Shown: in pieces, positions 33,058 through 41,441 of the stretch | Layout of the letters: each line of letters begins with the position of its first letter | Position numbering within the stretch: the first letter of the stretch is position 1 | Assembly (NCBI GenBank): GCA_026987375.1 | Contig: JALSMT010000045.1 | Span: 1 to 58,088 of the forward strand | Length of the DNA stretch: 58,088 bases | Reading direction: 5' to 3' | Source of the DNA: Thermaceae bacterium | Lineage (GTDB): Bacteria > Deinococcota > Deinococci > Deinococcales > Marinithermaceae | Translations under genes and position numbers: made by a program | The notes under the pieces: generated by a model | Told to the model about the DNA's origin: nothing | The model's database searches: none | The model's input: only the letters and a program-made list of their open reading frames with translations

Positions 33058-35748
33058 CTAATCGTCCCAGCGCGCGCGGCTGCCTTGCGGCGTCTTTTCC
33101 ACCAGCAGGCGCGTGGGAATGCGCTGCGCCAGCTCCGGTACATGAGTTACTACCCCCACCATACGCCCCTGCGTGGGCAGGGATTCCAAGACCTCGGCCG
33201 CCAGCTCCAGGGCTTCGGCGTCGAGGGTGCCAAAGCCCTCGTCGAGGAAGAGCGCACCCAGACGTCCGCGCGAAAGGTGTTCCGAAAGCGAGAGCGCCAG
33301 GCTGAGAGAGGCCAAAAAGGTCTCGCCGCCGGACAAAGTCTTGGCGGGGCGAACTGCGCCCGTCCACAAGTCTTCGACAAAGTACGCGCCCTCGCGCAAT
33401 AACAGGCGATAGCGCTGCTGTGAGAGGGTGAAAAGCAGCTCGGAGGCGCGCGCCAGCATGTCTAGCTGCAGGCGCTCGAGCAGATAGTCGGGGAACTTGT
33501 GGCCTTTGAGGTCTTCGGCCAGTTGCTCCCATATTCCCGTTTCCTGCACCAACGCGGCCGCCTGCGCCTGCGCCTTACGCTTGGCTTCCAGGTCCTTTTC
33601 AAGCCGCCGCACGCGCTCTTCGAGGTGCCCCAGGCGTTTATCCAGGGCCTCACGCTGACGCTGGCGAGTCTGAAGTTCTTGCTTTTTCCGTGTGATCTCG
33701 GCGGGGTCTACCTTTCTTTGCCCGGATAGTTCTCCTTCTAACTCCTGCAGGCGTTTGCCGACGTAGGCGACCTCGTTTCGCCACTCGTCCAGGCGCTTCT
33801 TGAGACTCTCTACCTCCTGGGGGCTGCGCGCCGCTTTTTCGGCCTCTTCAGCGGAGGAAAACCCCAATTCATCGAGCAGTGCGGTAACGCTGGCGCGCAG
33901 AGGCTTTAAGGCCGCTCTTTGCGTCTCAAATATCACGCGCGCCGCGCGCGCATCCGCTTCAGCTTTCTGCAGTCTGCGCTCGAGCTCTGCGACGATCGCG
34001 CGCTCTTTCTCCAGACGCGAGAGCTTTTGGCGCAAGCTGCGCGGGTAGCGACTGGGCTCTTCGCCCTGGGCCTGCTCTCGCAGCTCTCGCGCTAAGCCGC
34101 GTCTCATCGCTAAAAGCCGCTCGGCAATCTCCGCCTCGTTCGACTTCCCTTCGCTATCGGCGGCGCCCAGGCGCACAATGTCTTGCTCAACGTCAGCGAG
34201 CTGCCTTTGCAACTGGCCTTTTTTGCTTTGCAGTCCCCTAACCTCAGCAGCCGCTTCCGACCAACGTCGCCGCAAGAGCGCCACCTCTTCGTCTTTTTGG
34301 CGCACGGCTTTCTCCAGCCCCGCCAGCGGGCTCTGCCGCCGCGGCGGCAGCTTGGCTACTACCTGGCCGCACAGCGGGCATTCCTCACCCTCGCGCAGCA
34401 GGTGATGAAAGGAACCCAGCTCTGCGCGGCTGCGCTCCTCTTGCAGGCGTCGCTTCAGCTCTGCAAGCTCTTCGGCGGCCTCCTTGCCGTCCGCCGTCAG
34501 TTTTTGCAGCTTCTGTTGCTCCTCCTCCAGTAATTGCCCTACGTCCCGAAGGTCGGCTAATAGTCCTTCTCGACGCTTCTGCAGTCGGCGGCGTTCTTCA
34601 GTCAGCCTCCTTTGCTCTTTGGCCCTGAGCAGCTCTTTTTCCGTCTCGCGATAGCGCTCTTCGTCATAATGCAAAACTTCCCCCGCGCCGGCGTCGCCGC
34701 CCAGCATGTTCAGTTTGCGTAGGCGCGCCTCGAAGAGCGGCAATGCCGCTACGCGGTTCCTGAGGCTTTCCAAGTCGTCTTCGTTGAATATTTTGCCCTT
34801 TTTTTCCCATTCTTCCTTCGCCTTTTCGTAGGCGCTATTACTCTTTTCGAACTCTAACTCCGCCTGCCTAGCCTGCGCCTGCGCCCGTCGCAGGCGCTGT
34901 ACCTCCGGCAAGGCTCTGCCAGCCGCTTCCGCCAGCTCAACCCAGCGGCGCACCTCGCGCATGCTCTCCTCTTCTTGCGCCAGCGCCTGCTTGCGCGACT
35001 CTAGGCGGTCTTTTTCCTGCCACATGTCCAGGCTGCCGCTCAGCTTGTTTATCTCTCTTTCCAGCCCTTCAATCAGTCCGTCCAGGCGGCGGCGCTCTCT
35101 GGCCGCCTCTTCCGCCTCGTCTCTAACCTCGCTAAGCGCCTCCTCGTTCACGCCCTGGTAGTGATCGCTCAGCGTCTGCGCCGCAGCCAGCTTTTCGCGC
35201 AAATCCGTAAGGCGCGCCACCGCGCGCTCGCGCAACTGCGCCAGCGCCTCCAGGCCATAGAGCGAAAACAGCAACTCGCGACGCTCCCTGCTGTCTCCCT
35301 TCAAAAAGGTATCGAACCTGCCCTGGGGCAAGAGTATGGCGCGGGTAAAGGCGTTGTAGTCGAGCCCCAGCAGCTTTTCTACGGCCTCATTGAGCGTCTT
35401 GATCTTTTCCGAGGCCGCGGATAGGCGCCAGGAAGAGCCGTCCTGCTTCTCCAGGCGCGCCTCGCTCTTGGCGCCGATCACCCTCGTCACCCGCCATACT
35501 TCTTCCGCCAGCGCAAACGTCAACTGTACCGCGGCCTTGTCGACGCCGGGGCTCAATAACGCCTTTAGGCCGCGTCGACCCATGCGCGGCGTCTCACCGT
35601 AGAGCGCGAAGGTTATGGCGTCGAGAAGCGTGGTCTTGCCCGAGCCGGTAGAACCGGTAATGGCGAAAAGTTCAACATCCGAAAAGTCCAGGCTGGCGCT
35701 CTCGACGAACGACCCGAAACCGGCCAAATCGAGCCTAAGCGGACGCAT
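33058..35748 (-). CDS. sbcC: SbcC, Rad50-like ATPase of the SbcCD nuclease
   Basis: An SMC-like ATPase that works with SbcD to process hairpins and protein-blocked DNA ends. It has 896 residues from ATG 35748 (Shine-Dalgarno GAGGAAGAG). Walker A is GSTGSGKT (32-39), a long coiled coil covers about 170-720 with the zinc hook GEECPLCGQ (about 455-460) at its tip, then the signature TLSGGETFLASLSLALSLSEHL and Walker B LFLDEGFGTLD. Its start lies 14 nt inside sbcD. It is the last gene of the nurA-herA-vapBC-sbcD-sbcC array. Confidence 0.95.
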   Translation of the reverse strand: MRPLRLDLAGFGSFVESASLDFSDVELFAITGSTGSGKTTLLDAITFALYGETPRMGRRGLKALLSPGVDKAAVQLTFALAEEVWRVTRVIGAKSEARLEKQDGSSWRLSAASEKIKTLNEAVEKLLGLDYNAFTRAILLPQGRFDTFLKGDSRERRELLFSLYGLEALAQLRERAVARLTDLREKLAAAQTLSDHYQGVNEEALSEVRDEAEEAARERRRLDGLIEGLEREINKLSGSLDMWQEKDRLESRKQALAQEEESMREVRRWVELAEAAGRALPEVQRLRRAQAQARQAELEFEKSNSAYEKAKEEWEKKGKIFNEDDLESLRNRVAALPLFEARLRKLNMLGGDAGAGEVLHYDEERYRETEKELLRAKEQRRLTEERRRLQKRREGLLADLRDVGQLLEEEQQKLQKLTADGKEAAEELAELKRRLQEERSRAELGSFHHLLREGEECPLCGQVVAKLPPRRQSPLAGLEKAVRQKDEEVALLRRRWSEAAAEVRGLQSKKGQLQRQLADVEQDIVRLGAADSEGKSNEAEIAERLLAMRRGLARELREQAQGEEPSRYPRSLRQKLSRLEKERAIVAELERRLQKAEADARAARVIFETQRAALKPLRASVTALLDELGFSSAEEAEKAARSPQEVESLKKRLDEWRNEVAYVGKRLQELEGELSGQRKVDPAEITRKKQELQTRQRQREALDKRLGHLEERVRRLEKDLEAKRKAQAQAAALVQETGIWEQLAEDLKGHKFPDYLLERLQLDMLARASELLFTLSQQRYRLLLREGAYFVEDLWTGAVRPAKTLSGGETFLASLSLALSLSEHLSRGRLGALFLDEGFGTLDAEALELAAEVLESLPTQGRMVGVVTHVPELAQRIPTRLLVEKTPQGSRARWDD

Positions 35749-36892
35749 GCTCTTCCTCGAATATCTCGCGGAAAGCCGCCAGCAACGCGTCTGTCTCTTC
35801 AAGACCCTTGACCTCGCGCAGGTAGCGCTCGTACGCTTCCGGCCAGCTCATAGTCTCCACCTGGGCGGCCAGCTCGACCAAGGGGTCCGGGGTTTCGGCC
35901 TCGAAGCGAACCTCCAGCAAGCGGGGATTATCGCGATAAAGCCTCTCACGTAAAGCGCTGTTGGCGGGGCCGCTGATTATTAATTTCGCGTAGCCGGGCC
36001 AGCCTTCCACCTCGGCGATACGGCGATCCAGCTGTTCCGGCTCGAGCCTGAATGTGCGCAAGGGCTTGCCCCAGCGCTCGATTAGCTGATGAACCTTGGG
36101 GGGACGGTCGGGTTCTATTTCCACCAGCAAGGCCCCGCGATCGGCCTCTTCACCCTCGCCAAAATCTAACTGCAGCAAAGAACCCGAATACCAAGCCAGC
36201 GGCGCGTCGCAGACCTTCTGCTGGCGGTGAATGTGCCCCAGGGCTACGTAAGTGGCGCTCGAGGGCAGTAAGTCTGTTTTGACCGCGTAGCTGTTGCCTA
36301 CGTAGAAAGAAAACTCACCGCCGCCGAGGCGCAGGTTGGCGCCTTCCATGGTCAGGTGGGCCAGCAGCAGGTTTGTACGCCCCGCTCTGAAACCTTTACT
36401 GAGGTTCGTCATCAAGCGGCCAATTGTATCCGAATAACCGTGCTGCCAGTCGCCTTCATGGCCTGACAGCAGTTGCGCCGCTTTTATTGCGCGACGCTGC
36501 GAAAGAAACGGCAACAGGGCCGCCTCGCCCCAGTCGCGCAGCAGGACGCCGCCTTCGCCGCGCACCCGCACCTCGCCGCGTACGTGCGCGCCGGCCAGCT
36601 CCAGCAGCGGCGCCAGCGCTTCCAGGCGGGTCCGCGAGTCGTGGTTGCCGCTGATGACCAAAGCGGGAACGCCCAGCTCGCGCAGCCCCAAAAAGAACTC
36701 GAAGGCCGCGGCCTCGGCCTCGGCGCCCACGCGCGGGCGGTCGAAGAGGTCGCCGGCGACGAGCACCAGGTCAATCTTCTCTTCGCGCACGATGCGCAGG
36801 TGATCCCTAAGGGCGTCGGCGATCTCGGGGGTGCGGTCGACCCCTTTGAGAATCTTGCCCAGGTGCCAGTCGGCGGTATGGAGGATCCTCAT
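35735..36892 (-). CDS. sbcD: SbcD, Mre11-like nuclease subunit
   Basis: A Mn-dependent calcineurin-fold nuclease of 385 residues, the Mre11 counterpart. The five phosphoesterase motifs are intact: HTADWHLGK (7-13 region), VAGDLFDRP, ISGNHDSRT, LLLAHLTM and ALGHIHRQQ. The C-terminal capping domain is about 110 residues. ATG 36892 is the start; it overlaps the stop of the PIN-domain gene (ATGA), so its translation is coupled to the toxin-like gene, and sbcC begins inside its 3' end. Confidence 0.95.
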   Translation of the reverse strand: MRILHTADWHLGKILKGVDRTPEIADALRDHLRIVREEKIDLVLVAGDLFDRPRVGAEAEAAAFEFFLGLRELGVPALVISGNHDSRTRLEALAPLLELAGAHVRGEVRVRGEGGVLLRDWGEAALLPFLSQRRAIKAAQLLSGHEGDWQHGYSDTIGRLMTNLSKGFRAGRTNLLLAHLTMEGANLRLGGGEFSFYVGNSYAVKTDLLPSSATYVALGHIHRQQKVCDAPLAWYSGSLLQLDFGEGEEADRGALLVEIEPDRPPKVHQLIERWGKPLRTFRLEPEQLDRRIAEVEGWPGYAKLIISGPANSALRERLYRDNPRLLEVRFEAETPDPLVELAAQVETMSWPEAYERYLREVKGLEETDALLAAFREIFEEEHASA

Positions 36893-37284
36893 GCCACCAC
36901 CTCGATACGCCCCTCGGCTGCCACTACCTGACAATGCCCATAGGGGCGCAGGAGGCGGCCTCCGTGCTCCTCGGCCACGGCGGCCACGGTAGCGTCCAGC
37001 ACTCCCAGCGGAAGGTCGGCGTGAGGCGAGGCGAGCTGGCGAATACGGCCAAGGTACGGAGCCGGCGGCGCCAGCACCCGGGCGACGACTTCGGCGTCGG
37101 CCAGGAAATGGTCCATGACGTGCGCGTCCGCGCGGATTTCGATAAGGTAAGCGAGCTCGGCCAGGACCGGTTCGGGAATCAAGTAGGGCGGGCGCTCGGT
37201 GAGCAGCAACCGCCGCATACGGTCGTGGTAGGCGTCGCGCGCCGCCAGGAGCGCTACCAGGGCCGAGGCGTCGAGAGTGACCAT
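36889..37284 (-). CDS. VapC-like PIN-domain protein, probable toxin
   Basis: A 131-residue PIN-domain protein, the fold of VapC endoribonuclease toxins. Visible acidic positions are Asp5 (MVTLDASALVALL), Glu in IPEPVLAELAYLI (about 38-43), and Asp in LGVLDATVAAVAEEHG (about 96). The segment LLRPYGHCQVV stands where VapC usually has a T-x-D-x-x-F motif, so the fourth acidic residue seems to be missing. It follows the antitoxin gene by a few nt and overlaps sbcD by ATGA. It may be a weakened toxin or a nuclease adopted by the sbcCD operon. Confidence 0.78.
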   Translation of the reverse strand: MVTLDASALVALLAARDAYHDRMRRLLLTERPPYLIPEPVLAELAYLIEIRADAHVMDHFLADAEVVARVLAPPAPYLGRIRQLASPHADLPLGVLDATVAAVAEEHGGRLLRPYGHCQVVAAEGRIEVVA

Positions 37285-37290
37285 GCTCGG

Positions 37291-37533
37291 CTAGGCCACC
37301 AGCTCGCTCGGCCAGTGTTCGCGCAGCCAGCGTTTGGCGCCTTCGGCGCTCACGCCGAGCTCGCCCTCGACGGCGCCAATACTGCGCGGCACGATGCGCC
37401 CGGCCCCCGCCTGCTGCAGGCGGCGCTTAACCGAAAGGCGGATCAGCTCCGTCTTGCTGGTGCCCCCGCGCCGGTCCGCCTGCTCTAAGAGGAGGTCCAG
37501 CTCATCGGGCAGGTAGATGGTCGTCTTCTTCAT
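37291..37533 (-). CDS. Ribbon-helix-helix antitoxin (VapB-like)
   Basis: An 80-residue protein starting MKKTTIYLPDELDLLLEQAD, the N-terminal strand and helix of RHH/CopG repressors (about 1-45). The tail (VEGELGVSAEGAKRWLREHW) would bind the partner PIN protein. ATG 37533 is chosen over the frame start at 37596 because the RHH fold begins there and the region between contains the presumed operator. It precedes the PIN gene on the same strand, the standard TA order. Confidence 0.82.
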   Translation of the reverse strand: MKKTTIYLPDELDLLLEQADRRGGTSKTELIRLSVKRRLQQAGAGRIVPRSIGAVEGELGVSAEGAKRWLREHWPSELVA

Positions 37534-37550
37534 GAATCTATTTTCCCATA

Positions 37551-37562
37551 TATGGCGCCATA
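37551..37562. promoter_or_regulatory. Palindromic operator candidate for the RHH antitoxin
   Basis: The perfect 12-bp palindrome TATGGCGCCATA lies 17 nt before the antitoxin ATG, next to an overlapping CATATATG. RHH antitoxins usually autoregulate through such sites. GAAAAT lies 6 nt before the ATG and could be the -10. Confidence 0.45.
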
Positions 37563-37564
37563 CG

Positions 37565-39301
37565 TTAGATCCCCAAATCGTCTTTGAGAGCCTCATCGGA
37601 AACGTCTTCCGCGACCTCTTCCCGCTTGGTCGCCCAAGCGGGGTAGGGGAAACGCACGGTAACGGGCACGGGCACCTCGGGCTGGTGCAAAATCATAGTA
37701 CCTTGGGGCATAATCAACGCCCGCTCGCGGAAGGCGCCCGGCAGGTAACGGTACTCGGGACGCTCGGCCTCGGCGGCGTCGAGACGGCCCACCACGCGGA
37801 TGGCGGCGTTGCCCACCACCCGGCGCTCGACCTCGCTGGCCGTCTGTTGCGCCCCGATCAGGATCACCCCCAGCGAACGGCCGCGCTCGGCGATGTCCAG
37901 CAGGATGTCTTTGATGGGGCTCTCCCCTTCACGCGGGGCGTACTTATTGAGTTCGTCGAGGACCACGAAGACCCGGCCCCGCTGACGGCCCGTCTCCTTG
38001 GCCCTGAAAACCCTTTGCAGCAGCGCTCCCACCACAAACATCTGCGCTTGGGCGTTGAGGTTGTGGATGTCAACCACGCTTATCTGCGAATCGCCGGCGA
38101 GCGGGTCAGGCGCGCTGCTCTTCTTATCGGCTCGAACGATTTTGTGGAGGCTGCGCGCCGCGGCGCGCAGCCGGCGCACGAAGGCCTGCAGGGTGCCGCT
38201 GTGCTGCCTGGCCGTCCAACGAGTATCACCCTGCGCTTGCTCTCCTTCCGACTCCGCGCCCAGGAGCTTGTACTCAACGTAATCGACCAGTTGCTCTAAG
38301 CTGCCGATGGCCGCCTTGCCAAGCCCTTCGAAACCGCCCGCCGGCCCGCCGCCAGGAGGGGCTTCCGACCAGTCTTCGACCAGCAACGCCGGTCCTGATT
38401 GCCCCCTGGCCAGCGCCGCCAAGCGGGCGGTGACGTTGTCTATCAGAAAACCTAGGTTGCTCATCGAGCCGCGATCAGTAAAAACGAAGGGTAAAAGTCC
38501 CTCGCGGCAAAAGTCGGCGACCGACCAGTAGTAAGGCGTTACCCCCGCGCCGCGGGTGCTGTCGGCCACCAGGTTCCCTTCGCCGCGGCCGAACCTGGGG
38601 GGAGCGTAAAAAGCGACGCTGGCGAAGGGCCGCGGCTCCAGGCGCAGGCGGCGGTAGCGTTCGCGGTCTTCCTCGGTTAGTTTGGCGTTGGGTTTGTCGA
38701 GATAAAAGAGGTCTTGCCCTTTGACGTTGAATATGAGGGTCTTAGCGCTGGCTGCGTCCTGCAAGACCCTTGAATTGTAGAGGCTGTATAGCAAAAAGAG
38801 GGCGTAGCTGGTCTTAGCGGCCACGCCGGAAATGCCGGAGATGTTGACGTGGCCGCCCTGGCGGCCGTCGAGGAAGGCCAGGTTGACGAAGGCCGACTCG
38901 CCGTTTTTCATGGAGCCTACCGGCAACCTCTGCTGCATACGATCGTAGTAGAGAGCCGCGTCCAGCTCTGCGCCGCGCGCCAGGTAGACCGGGCTGCCCG
39001 GGTCGGGGGGCAGGTACTCCTCGGGCTCGAGCCTGGTCACGGTTACGTGGGCGACGTAAGCGGTGTTGGTAGGTATCAGGTTCTCGGCCGCCAGGTAGGT
39101 GTCAGAGTCGAACTGCATTCCCTCCAGCAATTTGTGCACCCTGTCCACCATACCGTAGTAACGCACCTTCATGCCGCCGTGGTCGGACTCTACCCAAACT
39201 ACGTCGTCGAGACGCAGCAAACCGTTTTGCACGCCAATCCAGAACTCCAACGGCGTCGCTTCGCGACTGCCGAGGACTACCCCCAAAGGTTCGTTTTTCA
39301 T
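37565..39301 (-). CDS. herA: HerA-type hexameric DNA translocase/helicase
   Basis: An FtsK/HerA-superfamily ATPase of 578 residues that pairs with NurA for DNA end resection. An N-terminal HAS-barrel covers about 1-110 (VVLGSREATPLEFWIGVQ). The P-loop reads NISGISGVAAKTSYALFLLYSL (about 155-175), with Ala where the canonical GKT/S has Gly. Walker B is VVLDELNKYAPR and the arginine-finger region is AERGRSLGVILIGAQQTASEVERRV. The start overlaps nurA by ATGA. The predicted antitoxin gene follows downstream, so herA probably shares a transcript with it. Confidence 0.9.
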   Translation of the reverse strand: MKNEPLGVVLGSREATPLEFWIGVQNGLLRLDDVVWVESDHGGMKVRYYGMVDRVHKLLEGMQFDSDTYLAAENLIPTNTAYVAHVTVTRLEPEEYLPPDPGSPVYLARGAELDAALYYDRMQQRLPVGSMKNGESAFVNLAFLDGRQGGHVNISGISGVAAKTSYALFLLYSLYNSRVLQDAASAKTLIFNVKGQDLFYLDKPNAKLTEEDRERYRRLRLEPRPFASVAFYAPPRFGRGEGNLVADSTRGAGVTPYYWSVADFCREGLLPFVFTDRGSMSNLGFLIDNVTARLAALARGQSGPALLVEDWSEAPPGGGPAGGFEGLGKAAIGSLEQLVDYVEYKLLGAESEGEQAQGDTRWTARQHSGTLQAFVRRLRAAARSLHKIVRADKKSSAPDPLAGDSQISVVDIHNLNAQAQMFVVGALLQRVFRAKETGRQRGRVFVVLDELNKYAPREGESPIKDILLDIAERGRSLGVILIGAQQTASEVERRVVGNAAIRVVGRLDAAEAERPEYRYLPGAFRERALIMPQGTMILHQPEVPVPVTVRFPYPAWATKREEVAEDVSDEALKDDLGI

Positions 39302-40242
39302 ACCGCCTCCTCGGATATGTATTGCAGTAAGCGCCTCCGCAGCAGCTTGGGGCTACCCAGCAACCTGCCCAACTCTCGCTCCAGCGCAGCGACCGGCACC
39401 AGGTTCTGCGGCGCGCGCGGGTCGCGAAAAGGGCGCGAAGCCAAGCGGGGGAAAACGCCCAGCGAAACGTCCGCCAAACGTAGCGCCTCGTCCTGGGGGG
39501 CCGCAGTCTCGACGCGCAAGAGCGTAGCGGCAGCGGCGTAGGGCCGCTCTGGCTGGAGCGGTAATCGTAAGTACCACGAATAAAAGCGGCGCTCTCCGCG
39601 CAAGAAAGTGAAAACAGGGGTGCGCTCAGCCGGCGCCAGCTCGCTTAGCAACCGCGCGTGCTCCTCGGAGAGGTAGGCGCGATGGTGCGTCTTGGCGTAA
39701 CCCAGCCTGCCCAGCGACTCTGCCTGAGAAATTCTGTGCAGGGGGCCGTCGTGCAAAATCAAGGCGTCGGGATATAGCCCCCTGAGTTCGTCTCCAACCT
39801 TCATCTCCAAGGCCTGACGCAGCTGCATGGCCGCTGCGCGCAGATCTTCGTACTCGCCCGCGGCCTCGACGAGCTGATAGCGCAAATCCTGCGCCGCGGT
39901 AAAGTGCGGCAGCGGCCAAGACCCCGCCGGCGCCAGCAGATAGCGCGCCACCGCGAAGGACTTTGGCAAAAAATGAGCCTGCTGCGGCCAGAGCGCCACC
40001 GCTCCCACCGCCATGCTGACCAGCAAAGCCCGCGCCTCGTTGAGGTAAAGCGGCGCTTCGCTGCGGAATCGCCCGTCCACGAATATCAGCGGCCCGCTCC
40101 ACTCTCTCGCCTCACTCTTGGCGCGCCAGGGTCCGTCGGCGGCCAGCGGCTGGGCCTGTCGCTCCGCCCGCTCCTGTAGCAGGCGCTCCGCTGGCGCAGT
40201 GTATTCCGGCTCCCAAGAGTCCAGGCGGATGCGCGGCTTCAT
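39298..40242 (-). CDS. nurA: NurA 5'-3' nuclease
   Basis: A NurA-domain nuclease of 314 residues. The catalytic region begins GPLIFVDGRFRSEAPLYLN (Asp near residue 54), and the conserved HRAYLSEEHARLLSELAP and the C-terminal half follow. The partner herA overlaps it by 4 nt. The frame is open to 40254 (two more Met codons), but I choose ATG 40242: TATGAT lies 7 nt upstream of that codon and overlaps the alternative Met codons, the same spacing as at other leaderless genes here. Confidence 0.88.
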   Translation of the reverse strand: MKPRIRLDSWEPEYTAPAERLLQERAERQAQPLAADGPWRAKSEAREWSGPLIFVDGRFRSEAPLYLNEARALLVSMAVGAVALWPQQAHFLPKSFAVARYLLAPAGSWPLPHFTAAQDLRYQLVEAAGEYEDLRAAAMQLRQALEMKVGDELRGLYPDALILHDGPLHRISQAESLGRLGYAKTHHRAYLSEEHARLLSELAPAERTPVFTFLRGERRFYSWYLRLPLQPERPYAAAATLLRVETAAPQDEALRLADVSLGVFPRLASRPFRDPRAPQNLVPVAALERELGRLLGSPKLLRRRLLQYISEEAV

Positions 40243-40249
40243 GGCTATC

Positions 40250-40255
40250 ATCATA
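40250..40255 (-). promoter_or_regulatory. -10 box of nurA-herA
   Basis: Minus strand TATGAT, 7 nt before ATG 40242. It would drive the nurA-herA transcript and possibly the following vapBC-sbcDC genes. Confidence 0.55.
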
Positions 40256-40284
40256 CTTGCGCCCCCTCCCCGTCCGCCCGCCGA

Positions 40285-40311
40285 AAAGAAAAACCCGGGC
40301 GGGGCCCGGGT
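40285..40311 (-). terminator. Terminator after the TPR-protein gene
   Basis: An 8-bp stem (ACCCGGGC with GCCCGGGT on minus) with a 3-nt loop, followed on the minus strand by TTTTTCTTTTC. It separates the hslVU-TPR operon from nurA. Confidence 0.9.
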
Positions 40312-40333
40312 CGGTCTTGGCGGGACGTAAACG

Positions 40334-41431
40334 CTACTTGAAAGAAGACAGCTCCTTTTTGGCGGCCTCGAAGTTGGGCGCCAGTTTGAGCGCCTTTTCG
40401 AACTCGGCCTTGGCCTCTTCCCTCTTGTTCTGGGCCAGCAGGCTCTTGCCCAGCCAGTAGTGGTAATCGGCGTTCCTCTCGGAGAGCTTGACGGCCTTGG
40501 AAAAGTCCGAAGCCGCGGCGTCGCTCTTGCCTTCGGCCAGGTGAACCCTACCCAGGTAGTAGTAGCTTTCAGGGAAGCTGAGAGGGTCTAGCTCTATAGA
40601 CTTCTGCAGCGCTTTTTCGGCGTCTTTGTACTTCTTCTCCAGGAAGTATACCTGACCAAGGTAGAGCCAGGAGCCGGCGTTGAGGGGCTCGAGGGCGCTG
40701 GCTTTGCTTAGCGCTGTTTCAGCCTCGGGTAGCTTGCCTTTGACCGCCAGCACCTTGCCCAGGAGCAACTGCAACTGCGCCGAAGATGGGTCTATCTTTA
40801 CGCCTTCCTGGAGCATTGCCAGAGCCTCGTCTAGCCTGCCCTGTGAAAGATAAACCTGAGCCAGGTTGTACCTGACGACAGAGTCTTTGGAACCCAGTTT
40901 GAGGGCTTGCTTGAAGGCCTGTTCCGCCTTTTTCAAGTCCCCCAGGTACTGGTACACCAATCCGCGCTGGTTGTAGATGGGATAGTAGTTGGCGTCCACC
41001 CTCTTGGCGTCGTCCAGTATTAGCAGCGCTTGCTGCAGGTAGCTCTTGGCTGCGTCCTTGTCTTCGGCGTAGGTGTAGCGGTTGGTGTAAGCCTGCGCCA
41101 GTGAGACGTAAGCGGGAGCGTAGTTGCTGTCAAGAGCGATGGCCCGTTTGATGTTCTCGATCGCCGAAGAAAACTGCAGCAAGCGCAGCTGGGTGCGGCC
41201 CAGGCCGTAGAGCGCGTAGGCGTTGTTGGGCTCCTTCTCCAGGGCGCGGCGGAAAGCGATCAGAGCCGCGTCATACTCGCCGGAGGAGTAGTAAACGTCG
41301 CCCACCAGCAGATAAGCCTTGACGCTGGGCTCTTTCTTGGGTTTCGCCTTCGCGTCGGAGGACTGCGCCAAAGCGGCGCCCAGGGCTGCTATTAGCAGAA
41401 AGAAGAAGATATACCAAGACCGTTTTCGCAT
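40334..41431 (-). CDS. Exported TPR-repeat protein
   Basis: A 365-residue protein with a signal peptide (YIFFFLLIAALGAALAQ) and about nine tetratricopeptide repeats filling residues 35-360. Each shows the W/A-G-Y-A-P pattern, for example AYLLVGDVYYSSGEYDAALIAFRRALEKEP. It probably scaffolds an envelope complex; the partner is unknown. ATG 41431 is preferred over the frame start 41488, which lies inside hslU, because the signal peptide begins there and GGGGG provides a ribosome site. It follows hslU with about 10 nt and ends at a strong terminator. Confidence 0.85.
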   Translation of the reverse strand: MRKRSWYIFFFLLIAALGAALAQSSDAKAKPKKEPSVKAYLLVGDVYYSSGEYDAALIAFRRALEKEPNNAYALYGLGRTQLRLLQFSSAIENIKRAIALDSNYAPAYVSLAQAYTNRYTYAEDKDAAKSYLQQALLILDDAKRVDANYYPIYNQRGLVYQYLGDLKKAEQAFKQALKLGSKDSVVRYNLAQVYLSQGRLDEALAMLQEGVKIDPSSAQLQLLLGKVLAVKGKLPEAETALSKASALEPLNAGSWLYLGQVYFLEKKYKDAEKALQKSIELDPLSFPESYYYLGRVHLAEGKSDAAASDFSKAVKLSERNADYHYWLGKSLLAQNKREEAKAEFEKALKLAPNFEAAKKELSSFK

Positions 41432-41441
41432 CAAAAACCCC

